Shown here: piece after piece, positions 34,601-47,229 of the stretch
Layout of the letters: every line of letters begins with the position of its first letter
How positions within the stretch are numbered: position 1 is the first letter of the stretch
Assembly: GCF_026230105.1 (NCBI RefSeq)
Contig: NC_079479.1
Location: 12,411,734 to 12,475,733 of the forward strand
Length of the DNA stretch: 64,000 nt
Reading direction: 5' to 3'
From: Diorhabda sublineata
Lineage: Eukaryota; Arthropoda; Insecta; Coleoptera; Chrysomelidae
Program-made: the position numbers and the translations under genes
The notes under the pieces: model-generated
Database searches by the model: none
The model's input: the letters and a program-made list of their open reading frames with translations, nothing else
Told to the model about the DNA's origin: nothing

Positions 34601-37600
34601 TATTTTTGATCCATCCGTAAACCATTTAATGGCATTTCTGTCCATTTCTTGTATATGGAATTTTGATCCCATTTGCGTTTTAGTTTATTATTGAGTTTTT
34701 TTCAAAGCTAAAATTTTTCCATGTAACGTCCTGGGGCATGTCCCAGGACTGGTTATTATTTAGGTACGAGTTTTATTCAATGATTCCGTCTCTGAACATT
34801 CTAATAAAAGATGCTTTCTCTGCCACACTTTCCAGTACTATGTGAAGAGGAAGAAAAAGATTCCATTTTGTATCAGTTTATTTTAATTAATTTTAAAACT
34901 CATTTTCGACGCTTCAAATAATGTAATAGAAAAAAATATCCGTATTTATATAGAGAATAATATTATTAATTTTTAGACATTCATATAAAAAGGACGACGA
35001 CGATTTCGCACCGATCCTGACCGAGGATTTACAACGATGTTCAGATCCACCTAACTTTACTGAGGATTTGGTGTTGAGTGTCTTGAAAAGTCCCGTCAAT
35101 CATTCAGCTTATGACATAAGAGAATCAAATTGCGGCTGTTCTTCAAACGATGATTATTGTTCGATTCTCGACAACGGTCAAGAGGATGACAGGTAAGGAC
35201 ACGGTTTAAAATTTATTTTTACATACATGGAATTTTTTTTGCAAAAAATATTTACTCTAAATTATAATAGTAAAATACAACAGAAAACTTCATCTTATTC
35301 AAATCCATTTAATTTAATATGTAAAGTGTTAATTCAAGGGGTTTGCTGACTGACCTGGTGCTAGAGCTGACCATTAATAGGCCTTTCTATATTCTTGAAG
35401 CAAGCTTCAGAAAGGTTAATTCTCAACTTAGGACGTTGATAAAATCGAATACATCGATATACAAATATTATATGTATATAATAACTGCAATTTTACAATT
35501 TTTGGTCAATGAATGTGGATTTCATAAGGGTTGAAATATCCTCAATTCTATATAAATAAGAGAATCGTTCGGATTTACTTTTCATTTGATTAGGGGTTTA
35601 TTTGGAGGGGTTGTATAAATTTGATGGATCATAAATGTCAACAGATTCACAAATAATACATTTAAACTTCATTTTACTCCAAAACATGCAATAAGGGGTG
35701 GTTTATACTCCCCAAAATATAATAAGCCCCGTTCGGCATTAGGGAAGATTTTGTAGACGAAGGTAGGTAGAGTTTGAATTGAAATTTTCATGAAAATCGA
35801 GATTATAAGTTTCTTTAAAAAAAGCTTTCAATATTTCTATCCTCAGAGGATGGTCTTTGGAGGGGTTGCATGAGTTCGATTAATCGTAAACTTGTTTGAG
35901 AATTACGACAGATCTACGTGTAATTCATTTACATTGTATTTTACTCAAATACATACTGAAATCGATGATTTTTAAATTTTTTACGATAAGGGGTAGTTTT
36001 CATTCCTCAAAAATAATAAGCACCATTTGGAACAGGGTAGATTTTGAATAAGGGGGTAAGTAGAGCTTGAATTTTCATAAAAATCGACGTTGATTAACAT
36101 ATTTCCACAGTTTTAACCGTTGATTCGTGGCATAAGTGTTTGATTTTCTTTTTCTACACAAAATTTGTGGTTTTTTATTTTTTTACTCTAAAATTTATTT
36201 AATTTAGATTACATTGGATCTTTCATGATCTATAATTATCTACAGATTCCTATTCGGCTAAATAATTATCCTTATCATCCTCAAAGAAACTTGACGGTTT
36301 ATTATTAGATTTTTCACTCTCCTATATGCATCCTGATTAGAAAAACTTTGTATCTCTAATTATTTTTTAATCAACTTCGTCTTTATCGTCTTTTGGTTTT
36401 CGCTCGGAAAGATTCCTATTAATCCGAAATATTTGGTTATAACCCCATTTATCCCTGTTATATTGCTATTTTTCAAAAAGTCGATAAAAAAAATAAATTA
36501 GACAAATAAATACATAATAATAGAAACGATGGAACAAATTAGTGCTTTGCCTTGGCCTAGATTATGGTTTTTATTGATTATAATATTAATGTTTAAACGA
36601 TTCCTCATTTATATTTGTCACTGGCACCAACTGAACTTACTGAATCATTAATGAGGTTTTCACCGGAAAGGAATTAGCCGCTATTTCGAAAATAGAAGAT
36701 GTTTCAACCAAGTGAATGCTGGGCAATCAAGGATTAATCCTCCAATTACCAGTAGCACTCCGGATTGAAGCACTTGTTGGAGGAAAGAAATACAGAAGGC
36801 ATTAGTTTGAATTACGTCAGGGATCTCTATCCATCTCCGTAGAGCCTGTCTTGGAAGCAACACTAAGAGTTCTGATCTCGATACTTCGTCGTTTCCTTTC
36901 TAGCTCGAGTAACCGGACATCCAAATGAGTTCTGCCTTGTTGCCATCACCCCCCGGAGTTTCTTACACTCCGGCACAAGCTTAGAACGCACTCTATCAGC
37001 AATTATGGCAAATGTGCCAGCTTAGCAGATTGACATAACTGTTTTTACAGCGCCTATTAAGTCACAAGCTTGGAAGATATTCTTCTACTTCACTCCAACC
37101 AAGCCCTTCATCTTGGAGCACTTTGTGTATTCAACATTTAGGTGGTTTAGCTCTTCAAATAACTGTTTTCACTGAAGAAGCAACTAGTTTGGCTAGGGTA
37201 GTCGTAGCCAATTTCAAATTTGTCTTTAAAATATTAAAAAAATCATCAAGTTTGAGGAAAACGATATGAACTATTCAAATTAAACAACGAGGATTAAGAA
37301 ACGATAAATGAAAAATAAAACTACAAGAAGATCTAGTGAAGATTTGAGCGCGTTCAACATTAACTTTGCAATCTCAAAGAAAAAATATTAATAAATTGGG
37401 GTTGAATTTTGTCGAGTATGTGGCAATTACGCAAAAATACCCAATTGCAATGTTTCCGTATCTTATTTATATAAATAAGGAGTGTCAAAAATTAATGGTA
37501 GGTGATGAAAAATTCTCTGAATTTCCGTGTCCGTTTATGACAAGTTTAATACGACGTTCATGAATTTAGAACGTCTTCCACTGTAAAATATCTATCATAC

Positions 37601-40600
37601 CGCGATATGAAAGGGGATAACGCAAATCAAAACAATTTTCAAGAAACAATGGAGATTACATAGATAATGGGATTTGCTTTTGGTATGAAATTAATTAGGT
37701 TTTTGATGATTATTTTCCGATATTTTGATATGGAGCCCTTGGAATGTCTAAAATGACTAATTAGATAAAACATTAGACACGATATTTGATAGTTAATCAT
37801 AATTTTAACTACCGTACCAATTAAAAATAAACATATATCAATTGGTTCCAGTTATCTTTTACTTCGATTTCATTTTGTGTCGTAAATTTTCACCCCTATG
37901 TGCTCATTATTCATAACAGACACTCGGCTTTATTTCGTTTCATTTTTTTCTCGGCCTTCTGGTTGGCTAGACAATATTCCGAGTGTTCTATTATCTCTTT
38001 TGATGCAGTAGTTACCTTCCGGGCGAGAATAAAAAAGCAATTAGGAAATGAAAAATGCAAAGCTGTCTTTATATTCTTCATGTATACATGGTGGAATTAC
38101 TAGAGAAAAAGTCAAAGTAGATTGAGTATTGTATTTTTGGTACGGTATTTCTCAAACAACCATCAACAACTTTAGCTCATGCCAGGTACTTATAGGTAAA
38201 AAAAACAGTAGGAAAACCAAAATGATGGTATAAAAGACTGTACATCAAACAACATGTGAAATTAGAAGCTGAGTACTCTGGTGGAATGGAGGGAATAACA
38301 AGTAAAGAGAAAATGCAGTTAGAAACGATAAAAACGAACCATAAATAGCAAATACGAGACCCATAACTGAGAAAATATGGAATCCAGAGATGATAGAAAT
38401 ATTAAAAAGAACAAAATGAAAAAGAATAAACCAGTACTATACCTATGGATAGAAGTTTAGTTTAAAAAAATACTACAAGCGACTTATATGGTTAATCAAC
38501 GGAATTTTACATTGTTTTTCATTTGGTACTTAAGGACCTTATTAAATCAAGATCGTCTAAGATAAGAAAAAAGCAGGAAAGTGAAAAATCAAACAAAAAA
38601 TATTCAAACCAAAAGATTATTTTGATAATAGTGAAAATTAATTTTTGTCCAGTGGAATGTCTTCTATTTCTTGGAAATTTTTATTATAATTATCGACGAA
38701 AGTTTTTTCAAATTTATTCACTGATATAAAATTTAATAAAGAACATGGGAAGTACTGCAACAGCTGATCGTATTGAAAGTTCAAAGTTAAGTACAAGAAA
38801 CAAGATAAATAATTTGAAAATTTGTTTGTTTGACACGCCAGCAGGAATTTAATCGATCTGAAAATTAATTGTGTTCTCTATCTTGATGAACTTTTATTAT
38901 TTAGTAGAATACAGGTTTGTTTTTTATCGACCTAATTAAAAAATTACTTTATGTTTTATTTTATTTCCATGTTTCATCCAAGGCTAAATACAAACATATT
39001 TAATAATTTATAATAATGATACAAATTAAAAAAATCGATAAACGTATTACAATAATAATTTGCTTTAAATTAAATTTCTATTGAAAAATTTTTTATTTCA
39101 AAGATAAAATATTATTTTGGGCGTCAAGAGTTTCCAGAAAAAGATTCGTTGCCTTCAATTTAATTTTAAATTCTAGTAGCTTCAATTGTCATATGTCGTT
39201 TAAATTCATATCATATATTTAAAGAGCAAAATACGGGGTCTAGCTATTAGATAACGACACTGGTTACGAAAAAGGGTTTTATTATAAAAATTATTCTACA
39301 TTCGAATGCTCCCCTTCAATATACTCCCATCCCTTCACCACACACCTTTCCATACGATTTTTCCATTGATCCAAGCAGCGCTGGAAGTCTTCTTTTGTAA
39401 GAGCCTTTAGGAGCTCCGCCGTTTTTTGCTTTACCGCTTCCATCGACTCTAATCGGGTCCCTTTTAAAGCAGATCTTTTTCTAACCTTTCAAAGAAATCT
39501 GAGCAGACCCGTTGACGCAAGAGGTTTTAGTCAAGAGTCAGATTTTTTGGCACCAACTTTTGTCATGTGTAATTCCTCGTGTAAAATTTTTATAACCGTT
39601 TCTTTATCGGCTTTTACAGCCTCGGTAATCATCCGGATGTTCATTCGACGATCTGCACGCACAATTTGGGTGATTTTGGTCACCGTTTTCGGACCTGGGC
39701 GTTGGTCATCTTCAGTGCTCTATGGGTACTCACTAAAGCACTTACACCACTCAAAAACACGCGCACGAGATAGAGAATTGTCCCCGTAGGCCTCTTACAA
39801 CAATTTATAGCACTCAATCGGAGTTTTTTTCAATTTAAGGAGAAATTTGAGAGCCCTCTAGGCGCGCCGTCTCATTATTTAATAGCTAGACTTTGTATTG
39901 CATTTTCGACCATTTATAGAATAATAAGTGAATGTAAATAAATATAAATATACCATGATGAAGCATTCTAGCCCAAAGCTTTGATTAATGTATAAAGGTG
40001 CTTCACGCAGCCCTTTTGGGTCCATAGCATGGAAGTGATTCCCTTCCAGTCTTTCCTAGTTTTTCTTTAGTTTTTCAGTGTTGAATTTCTCTCTATTCCG
40101 TCAGTTCTGCGTACCATCTTTTCCATGGCTTTTCTTTTTTTCTTGGCTCCCCTTGTTCTATGTTCAATAATTTTTTTTGTTGCTTTAAATTTTCTCCAAA
40201 TAGATTCCTTATTTGTTCTCTCAGCCATAAATCTCCCTCCTTTTTACCACCTAGTAATCTTTCGAGTATTTTTCTGCTTCTGTTTATTATTGACACTCTG
40301 GTAGCCTTCATCGACAAAGAATGCGCTTTGGACAACTCTTTATATGAATCCTGCAAAAGGGCGTTGGAGCAATAATGGTAGGAAACTTAGCAGTACTGGA
40401 TTCACTGTTCTGGGCTACGCGGATGATCTGGCGGTGATAATAAGATGCAAACGTGAAGGGATAATCTCTGCCTAAACGATTTAACAATCTACGTTGTACC
40501 ACAGGAAAAAATCTTTTCCTCAAAATTAAATCATCGCCATACTTGGATATAGATAATGGATAGTTGTGATCGCTACATTCGGATCAACTATATTTTCAAA

Positions 40601-43600
40601 AATAAAACCATTCAGAACTGAGAAATAATAAAAATTTAAGTTAGAACACATTTTTTTAGTTGTCTAGTTTGAGATATATCTCGTGGTTTCATTTCAAATT
40701 CAATTATCTCTTTTTTGAACATAATATTGGGTTTATCATCATTAATATCGAAATAGTTGAAGATTATAGTAAATCTAAAATTTTTCCAGAATTTTACCCG
40801 TCCTTGTGCAGTAAAATGTCGATATAAAAAAAAGGAGAGTTTATTTATGAATCTGATTTATGTACATAAAATAGAGGTTTGTTTGACAAGGCTAATCAGT
40901 TTTTTAATTTTGTCATTAGTGTGATCATTAATCTAATTAAATGCAAAACAAAGCATCATCATATTTATAAACTGATGATAATGCTTGTAATTTTCAAAAT
41001 TGAAATTAATCCAATCGACCGACAGTTCAATTTAATTATAATACAGTAGATAGAAATAAAATATATTGTCTTCAATTTACTAGAAATTCCGGAGGAAAGT
41101 TAGTCAAGACGACAATAGTTCAAAATTTTTTAAAACAAACAAAAAAGTTGTAAAAAAAGGAAGAACATAATAAACCAAGAAAAAAAACGAAGCTGGAGAG
41201 GTCAAAAAAGTTTGTAAATTTAATTAAGAACGACTTGAGAATAGAAGAGATTTTCAGAAACGTATCAGTAACAGAAATTTGAAAATTGAGGTGGTTGTGG
41301 TACTCTGGGAAACGGATATGCGAAGAGGGTTATTGAAGAAAAAGAAGAAGTAGGAAGACGCAGAAAGAATAGTAGAATGCAAAGTTGGAATACAGGGTAG
41401 AACCGGATTGTAGTGCAAAGGTGGAGAAGAATCGTGGAAGCAGTGGAAACAACCGATAACAAAAATAATTCGGCAATACTGAAAATATAGTGTATCCAAA
41501 AAAAAGAAATGTTGATCGAAAAGTTAGTGAAATATGAAATAATTCATCATATTTTTAATCATTTATTTCACTTTAATAACTATAAATCTAATTTGGTTGA
41601 ATGAAAAATGAAGATAATTCGTCAACAAAAAACGTTTAGTTTTAATAAAAGTAAATATGACAACAACGTTCACAAAACTAAAAACTATACAACCAAAAAA
41701 GAAGACAATATAAATAAAAACAAAGATAAAATTGAAGAGATAATCATAAGCACAAAACAAAGACTTATGACTTCAAAATAGGAAGTAGATAAATAAAAAG
41801 AAATAACAGAAAAGACAGCAAATGATGGAAAACGAAAAAACAAAGGAAACAAGAGACAAAGAAAGACCAGGATGGAAGAAATTAACAATGCGATTGAGAA
41901 CATGAAATGAATGAAATTAAGATGAAGAAAAACTCGATGGATGAAAAAGCTGAACCCCACGTCTTACACCCATAAGAATAGATAGATATAGAGGAAAATC
42001 AACTATACAGAGACCTGAGAAAATGATGAAGGAGGAAAGGATTACAAGAAGATTGCTAGAAACTAAAGTAGGAAGAGAAAAAGACTAAGGAAGACTTTGA
42101 AGGACGCACGAGGGACTAACACAAACAAAAGACCGAAGTAAACGAGAAGAATTTTTGAAGACAAACTCGATTGATAAAGAAGCTCTACTCCACGCGTTAG
42201 TTTTTTATTTGGTAATTTTTTAGAGCCATCCCAAAATTGGTCTTGAATACAAGTCACTCATAATTTTTGCTTTGAGTTTTCGTATATAAAATTCATATAT
42301 CAAACGGCATCATCATCTCGTCCATCTAGTTCATTTAATTATTGTTTCCTAGTCATCTACAGTTCACTGTCCATGGTATCTACAAATATTTTCGTTTTTT
42401 TTACTCCATTTTGAGAAATATCCAATAGCTTAAAATCGATAATTTTCTAAATAGCCGCCGCTAATGTACCGTTCGATAAAAACATTTTAGATTACCAAGA
42501 CCTTCACGTTGTTGTAAATCGATGAAATTTCAATGTCATCAGCTCCGGTGTCGGTGGCGTGTTATTTATATTGTTCGTTTGCAATGCTAGTTTAGTCATT
42601 AAAAATATGGCCCACATATAAATCAGTTTTTCGATATTTTTTTCCAATTTATACCAAGTATTTCTAAATATATCGATATTGTTTTGTTTTTTTTCTTATA
42701 ATTAATTTCAATTGTAACAAAAATGAAAAAAAATTTTCGGACTTTTTCGACGAATGTGAATATTGTCGCATGATCCTTTACACACGAATCACATACATCA
42801 TTTTATTATGTATAAATTCCAATTAAATATAATTAATTCTACACAATTAGGAAAATGAAAGACTTGAACATGGGACTTTCCGTATGTGCGACTCGCTAAG
42901 GAGATCTTAATAATACGTTTTGATGCACTACTGTTTAAAGTATAAGTTTTTTGTGCATATTTTTGGTAATTTAGGAGTTTTGAATTAACCTTTTTCGATT
43001 TTGTTATTAGACGATTTTTCATGCAGAAAACTCGATATTAGTATCCGAAATATAATTACATAACCCAATATGTATTGAAATTATTTCAACAGTAACACGG
43101 ATCACGAAGTTATTCATGTTACGAGTGTTTTGCTTAGTGTCATCATCATCATAGTCGCATTTACATTTAATCAACTACGTTGAAATCCTTTTAACAATTC
43201 GCCCTTTTCGCATGTTAATAAAGCAGATTACGATGGAACGAAGTATCCTGTAGGTTGAAATGTATCGAGTGTTCAAAATATATCTACATTATAGAAATTT
43301 TATTGTTCACTCAACTAATTGGTTGATTAATTTACTCAAGAAAAACCATTACAAAATTCAATTCAAATTATTCTTTAGCAAAGGAAATAACTTTTCCTGA
43401 AGAATAATTATTAAAATAACTAATTTTCCTACCTCCGAAAAAGACCACAGGAAACTTTAAATTCGATTCTTCAAATATTTACGATTTGCGAGTTAATTAG
43501 TACCTAAGTTTTACCTAGAGCTTTCAAAATAATTAAAAAGGATTGTTTCATTTTTTGGAAGTAATTATTTTTTAATATTCCACTCATATTAAACAATTAG

Positions 43601-45187
43601 ATAACTTTGCCGTTTTGTTTGTGTAGAATTTAATTCATTAGATCCTATGTACCGGTTGTCCCAATGGGGGTGCTTCTCGTCTAATTTTATTATAGACAAC
43701 CAATATTATAAGTGAACACCCCTATTAATTTTTGTCAAACAACCACTGAGACAGTTAGATATTGCTTTGTAATTGTGAGGCTGCCCATAAATCGCTACAA
43801 TTTGTAAAAAAAACTAAAATGAATAAAATAAAACCACAATGAGTAACAAAATTATAGGCAATAGTAATAGGTAATAATTAGTATAAAAGTCGAAGAAGGG
43901 TAGAAGGCACTTTGATTTCAATTGGCAAGTGATTGTGCACTTTTTTTGCATTGTAAACTATTGAGCTCTCAACTAATTTTGAACACTGAGTAGGTAAAGG
44001 TCGCGGTCCTTGAAATTGGAGAAGCTTGTTTACGAATTAGTCAAACGGAATTAAAGATAAATAAGAAATCGTTGTTTGTTGTTAACGCAGATATGTTGAG
44101 GTTTAATGGTCAGGTAGATAACCTTTTATAATTGTCAATTACCCCTAATTAGCATATAAGAAGGGTGGTTTGGTGTTCAGTTTTTTAGTAGTGTCTTGAG
44201 ATTGCAAGGGTGTCACCTGAGTTGATTTTTTTGCTCATGAATGTAGTTTGAAGCAATTCACCCCCAAATATGAAATTTTAACTGATTACCAAACAAATTG
44301 AGATGTATTCATCTATCGGGGTGCGTGTTTCAAATATAAAAGACAATATATGTTATTGAAAAGAGTTTTTGAAATTTGTGTCAATTGAAAATCTTTTTTT
44401 TTTCTCAAAACGATTTAAAATTCACAAAAAGTAGATTTCAGTGAGTGATCCAATTCATTACTCTGGACTATATTTCGAAAGATACTTCGTATTATCCATT
44501 GAAATATCTTAATAGCATGATATCTGATTCTCTTTGTATGAAATAGGAAACTTTGAATAATGAAACGTCAGCCGTTGTACTTGTTATAATTAGACGCGTA
44601 CGAACCGTATAATGAAGATGAGAAAATAGATTTTAAATACCCTTTGGACAGGTCTTTGTAGGTATCGGACAACTGACAATCCCGCTTAGTCTTGGCAATA
44701 ATTCATTATTATAAATTAGAGTAAATAAATTTTAATTAAAATTAAAAGTCGTATCGAATATTTACGTTTTTATTTTTTTACTTTTTGTAAGGACTAAACA
44801 ACAAACGAGCGAAGATGAAGAATGTTCGGAGAAGCTTCCGTTTTTGCAACGTTTACGAGGCACCCGTACACCCCGTCACAGCGAATTCCACCATCGAAGG
44901 GTACCAACCCCCATCAAGAGATCGAGAAAAAAAGAAAAAAAGGAAAAAATTTTGGCAGATCAAGAGATAGACGAGGAAGTGGACGAAGTGGACGATATCG
45001 TCGATGCGCCCTTGGACGCGCCTAGGGGTGTGCCGGATCCCTATTATCCCATTTATTTACCGATTGATCAGGCATTTAAAACGAAATATGTGTTTCATCA
45101 TAAAAAGGGAAAAACTTGCCAGGAAAGAACTTATGTATTTCTCGAACATCCCGGAGGATGGTTGTGTTTTATTTACCATTTTTCTGT
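31678..45187 (+). CDS. KCNQ: KCNQ potassium channel, alternative N-terminus B (exons B1-B3)
   Basis: Exons 31678-31847, 34977-35192 and 44792-45187 join in frame with GT-AG borders and end in phase with the same S1 exon as set A. They encode up to 260 residues plus two bases of a Val codon. The start is ATG 31678. If an acceptor at 31681-31690 is used with an upstream leader exon, ATG 31693 (MFRDMNRIEQ) is the start and five residues are lost. The peptide is hydrophilic: an N-terminal basic and Ser-rich part, an acidic part with KKDDDDF and a Cys-containing NCGCSS, a KKEKKEK run, then PYYPIYLPIDQAF and the pre-S1 block ERTYVFLEHPGGWLCFIYH. That block is 11/20 identical to the A3 end. Exon B3 is preceded by 9.6 kb of intron. 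Confidence 0.82.
32578..32930 (+). mobile_element. Truncated mariner deletion derivative
   Basis: TA-flanked left end CGAGGTCTAGCTATTAAATAA, then a jump into coding DNA. MTKICARLLPKN (32710) is fused to a C-terminal part MEAVKQKTAELLKALTKEDF and CLDQWKKRMERC, after which similarity stops. The catalytic core is deleted. It shares its end sequence and most of its deletion junction (GAAAAAGATCTGCTTT) with the complete copy at 39.2 kb. Confidence 0.85.
33543..34690 (-). pseudogene. Non-LTR retrotransposon RNase H region, split by a hAT insertion
   Basis: Minus strand, upstream part (about 34680-34600): IKWFTDGSKIADGFGIRV, carrying the WFTDGSK motif of RNase H domains in R1/TRAS/Jockey-like elements, then HKSLMWSEHF near 34420. 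Downstream of the insertion: YWDKPQGMRQAQTLLGNYN and LKTLDLANNAASGFCC, as in the zinc-finger-like end of such ORF2 proteins. Stops and frame changes make it non-functional. A 467-bp hAT MITE at 33900-34366 separates the two parts. Confidence 0.7.
33900..34366. mobile_element. hAT-type MITE, 467 bp, with perfect 8-bp target site duplication
   Basis: The element starts CAGGGATGGAGAAACT and ends AGTTTCCCTATCCCTG, imperfect inverted ends. It is flanked on both sides by CTGTAGCT (33892-33899 and 34367-34374), the 8-bp duplication expected of hAT transposons. Inside, a 22-bp unit GCGGGCCGGATTTCAACGCT(TT) is repeated from 34280, and the right part is GC-rich (GGAGACGGCCCGCGGGCT). No transposase. The exact duplication suggests a fairly young insertion. 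Confidence 0.93.
35601..36110 (+). repeat. Two diverged direct repeats of about 255-295 bp
   Basis: Landmarks recur in the same order. TTTGGAGGGGTTG is at 35601 and 35856, ATAAGGGGTRGTTT at 35691 and 35986, then AATAATAAGC or AATATAATAAGC. These are followed by AGGGWAGATTTTG and the pair GGTAGGTAGAG / GGTAAGTAGAG, ending in TTTTCATRAAAATCGA. A third, weaker copy may start near 36180. The unit has no inverted ends and no coding potential. Confidence 0.7.
39234..39895 (-). mobile_element. Mariner deletion derivative, 662 bp, both ends present
   Basis: Ends are CGGGGTCTAGCTATTAG on the left and AATAGCTAGACTTTG on the right, flanked by TA on both sides. The minus strand carries the N-terminal mariner part (SRARVFEWCK, then PKTVTKITQIVRADRRMNIR and KETVIKILHEELHMTKV). 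It jumps directly to the C-terminal part (ESMEAVKQKTAELLKALTK, then DQWKNRMERCV and EYIEGEHSNVE). The catalytic domain between them is deleted. Same family as 32.6 kb. Confidence 0.92.
40310..40560 (+). pseudogene. Non-LTR reverse transcriptase fragment with YADD motif
   Basis: Plus strand: ALWTTLYMNPAKGRWSNNGR followed by STGFTVLGYADDLAVIIRCK. This is RT domain motif C (YADD, two catalytic Asp) preceded by the short loop typical of R1- and Jockey-type elements (L...L...G....GYADDLA..). A stop follows about 10 codons later. Only this part of the domain survives. Confidence 0.8.
42842..42910 (-). repeat. Possible tRNA-derived SINE head
   Basis: On the minus strand CTTAGCGAGTCGC resembles an A box, and GTTCAAGTC fits the B-box consensus GWTCRANNC about 32 bases later. 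A true tRNA is unlikely because the T-stem does not pair. No tail was located. Confidence 0.35.
43929..43995 (+). repeat. Dispersed repeat, copy 2
   Basis: Same orientation and order of landmarks as 20509-20573 (ATTGTGCACTTTTT, TAAACTATTGAG, CTCAACTAATT, GAGTAGGT). This copy is in a KCNQ intron; the other lies upstream of the gene. Confidence 0.6.
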
Positions 45188-45559
45188 GTAAGTAGAAGTA
45201 TTATTTTTTTTTTCACAATTTTCGTTATAAAAATAAAATTTTACAACGTTTCAAGTTTCGTTGTATCTTCTACACCCGATTATTTTATTGGGCTCTTCAT
45301 TCGCAATATCTAGATCATAAAAGATACGAAAAAAACATTTTGAAAATTGCTCCAAATCTTCACTTAAAATCTCCACTAGAGTAAATTTTATACTAAAAAT
45401 AATAAATAAAATTTTTTAAATATTAATAACCATTTATTTTGGTGGTTTCATGTTTGGTAACTTAATATAAATTATGACATTTTATTTTGACGCTTTTTTG
45501 ACAAATTTTGAAAACAAAAATATGGAAAATATAGTTGGGAAGAACTAAATACCGTCCAA

Positions 45560-46320
45560 TTAAGACGTGACAGGTAAATTATCACTTATTCAATTTGCAG
45601 TTAGATCACGCGATCGAAAAAATTCAAGTTGTCGTTATAATGGATGTCCCAAAATTAACGCAAGATTTGAATTAATTAGAAAATACATAGGATGGAGTTT
45701 TTTATTGAAAAATAGAAAATTGTGCATGGTTGCGGGCTTCTTGAGGTAGCCTTGTGATTTTAAACCCCATAAAAATCTAATGGTGTTAAATCACATGATC
45801 TAAGGGACCGACTCGACAATAAGAACTGTTATCTTATCTAGATATCGAGCACCAGGAATAGTTAGTACTTGACCATTATCATTTTCAAAAAAATTATGAT
45901 CTAATTATGCCTCCAGCCTAAACAGTGACACGTCGTGGATGTAATTGTTTTACGACAATCCCTTGTGGATTTTCGAAACCCCAGAAGCGAAACTTTTGTA
46001 GATTAACAAACTCATTAAGGTGGAAATGTGTACTTCGTCGTTTAGAATGATTTTGCTCGAATAATCAAATCCATTTATTGATGCTCAATAACGCTCAATC
46101 ATCTGGTTAACGTAGTCAAATCTCTGATGATGATCTATGCACGTTCCAAACAACAACACCGGTTCGTTACGAACAAAACGAGCAGTACTGTCTACGTTTT
46201 CTATAGTTTTTTGGACGTCCAGCGACTGTCGCGTCATTTAAATGACGAATATCAATATGACGCCAACTTTCTTTTGATATACAAGTTCATTAATATGTTC
46301 ACCTTTCTATGATTGACGGG
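45560..46320 (-). pseudogene. Tc3/mariner-like transposase fossil
   Basis: Minus strand, in order: QRFDYVNQMIERY, DYSSKIILNDEVHI (the family has FSDEA.F), NDNGQVLTIPGARYLDKI, then RFLWGLKSQGYLKKPAT. The last two match the VTGARYRDMI and DFFLWG..K..VY..KP.T blocks of a transposase common in insect genomes. The reading frame is interrupted by many stops and shifts, and the terminal repeats were not found. Confidence 0.7.
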
Positions 46321-47229
46321 GATGGTTCCAGAACTACCTGGCCTGACCTAGAGATGGCAGAGGAAGAAAAAAATTTGAACACAAGAAAGCTGTGCGCAAG
46401 AGATATGAATAATTAATTTCAGTTTTTGATTTTAAACATTCACACCCTTTAGTTTTATCTAATTTCTCGTAAAACAAACCGAATCAGTAAATTTTTCAAG
46501 ACGGAAATTAAAAACGTGATGACTATCTCGGATTTAATTTACGATTTCAAACATAATTTAACAGTAATAAACTATGGTAACCACCATAGTTATACACGAA
46601 TATTTTCAATGATTATCTAGATGGTAGATGGTTGATTTGAACATTATTATGGGTTAAAATCACGATTAGATTATATGTGTATGTAAATGCAGTTTAAGGT
46701 TGCATTTTGGTGATGATAGTAGTGATTTATTTAACTACAAATGAATTTAAATGCTTTTTAACATACTATCAAATAGAATCCGAGAGTGTTACAAAAAAAA
46801 GCCAAATGAATTTACTTTGGAAACTTCTTGAACAATCTAATCCCCTTCACTATAAAGAAAAAATTCGATCCTAGTACCATCAATCTGGAAGGGCAAATCA
46901 TTTAGTGAAAAACTGGGTAAATATTTGGGATTTGCCTTAGATGAAAAATTTCTCAAGAACAAAAATAAAAGCTACGAAAGCCCTGATGGTGCGCAGAAAC
47001 TTCTCAGAAAAGTATTAAGATCCTCACTATAAATCCTGAATGTTTAGAAAAGAAATCATCACCAATAACCATAAACCTTCCTCAAATGGATGAAGATATT
47101 CTGCAGCTAGAGCTATTCTTTACCCTGAAGTATCTGAATTAATAAATCAGCTAGAAATATTGAATATCACAAGTTCCCGAACAAGATAGAAGTCTGGCAA
47201 TATAAAATAATCCGAGGAGGCTAAATTTG

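Larger units (their letters stand above)
35193..44791. other. KCNQ intron B2-B3
   Basis: 9.6 kb of AT-rich intron with a direct repeat pair at 35.6-36.1 kb, a mariner derivative at 39.2-39.9 kb, an RT fragment at 40.3 kb and a possible SINE at 42.8 kb (each listed). The stretches 36680-37150, 38160-38460 and 41120-42250 look like old retroelement debris by composition and short charged peptides, but I could not fix a domain in them. Confidence 0.6.

Noticed and set aside
40093..40356. 87-codon charged minus-strand ORF (possible gag or ORF1)
   Set aside because: Composition alone suggests a retroelement; no motif such as a CCHC knuckle or RRM could be seen.
41120..42250. Purine-rich stretches reading as Lys/Arg-rich peptides like LINE tails
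   Set aside because: Matches are too short and too compositional to name an element.
42842..42910. A functional tRNA gene
   Set aside because: A- and B-box-like sequences are present but the cloverleaf stems do not pair, so at most a SINE head.
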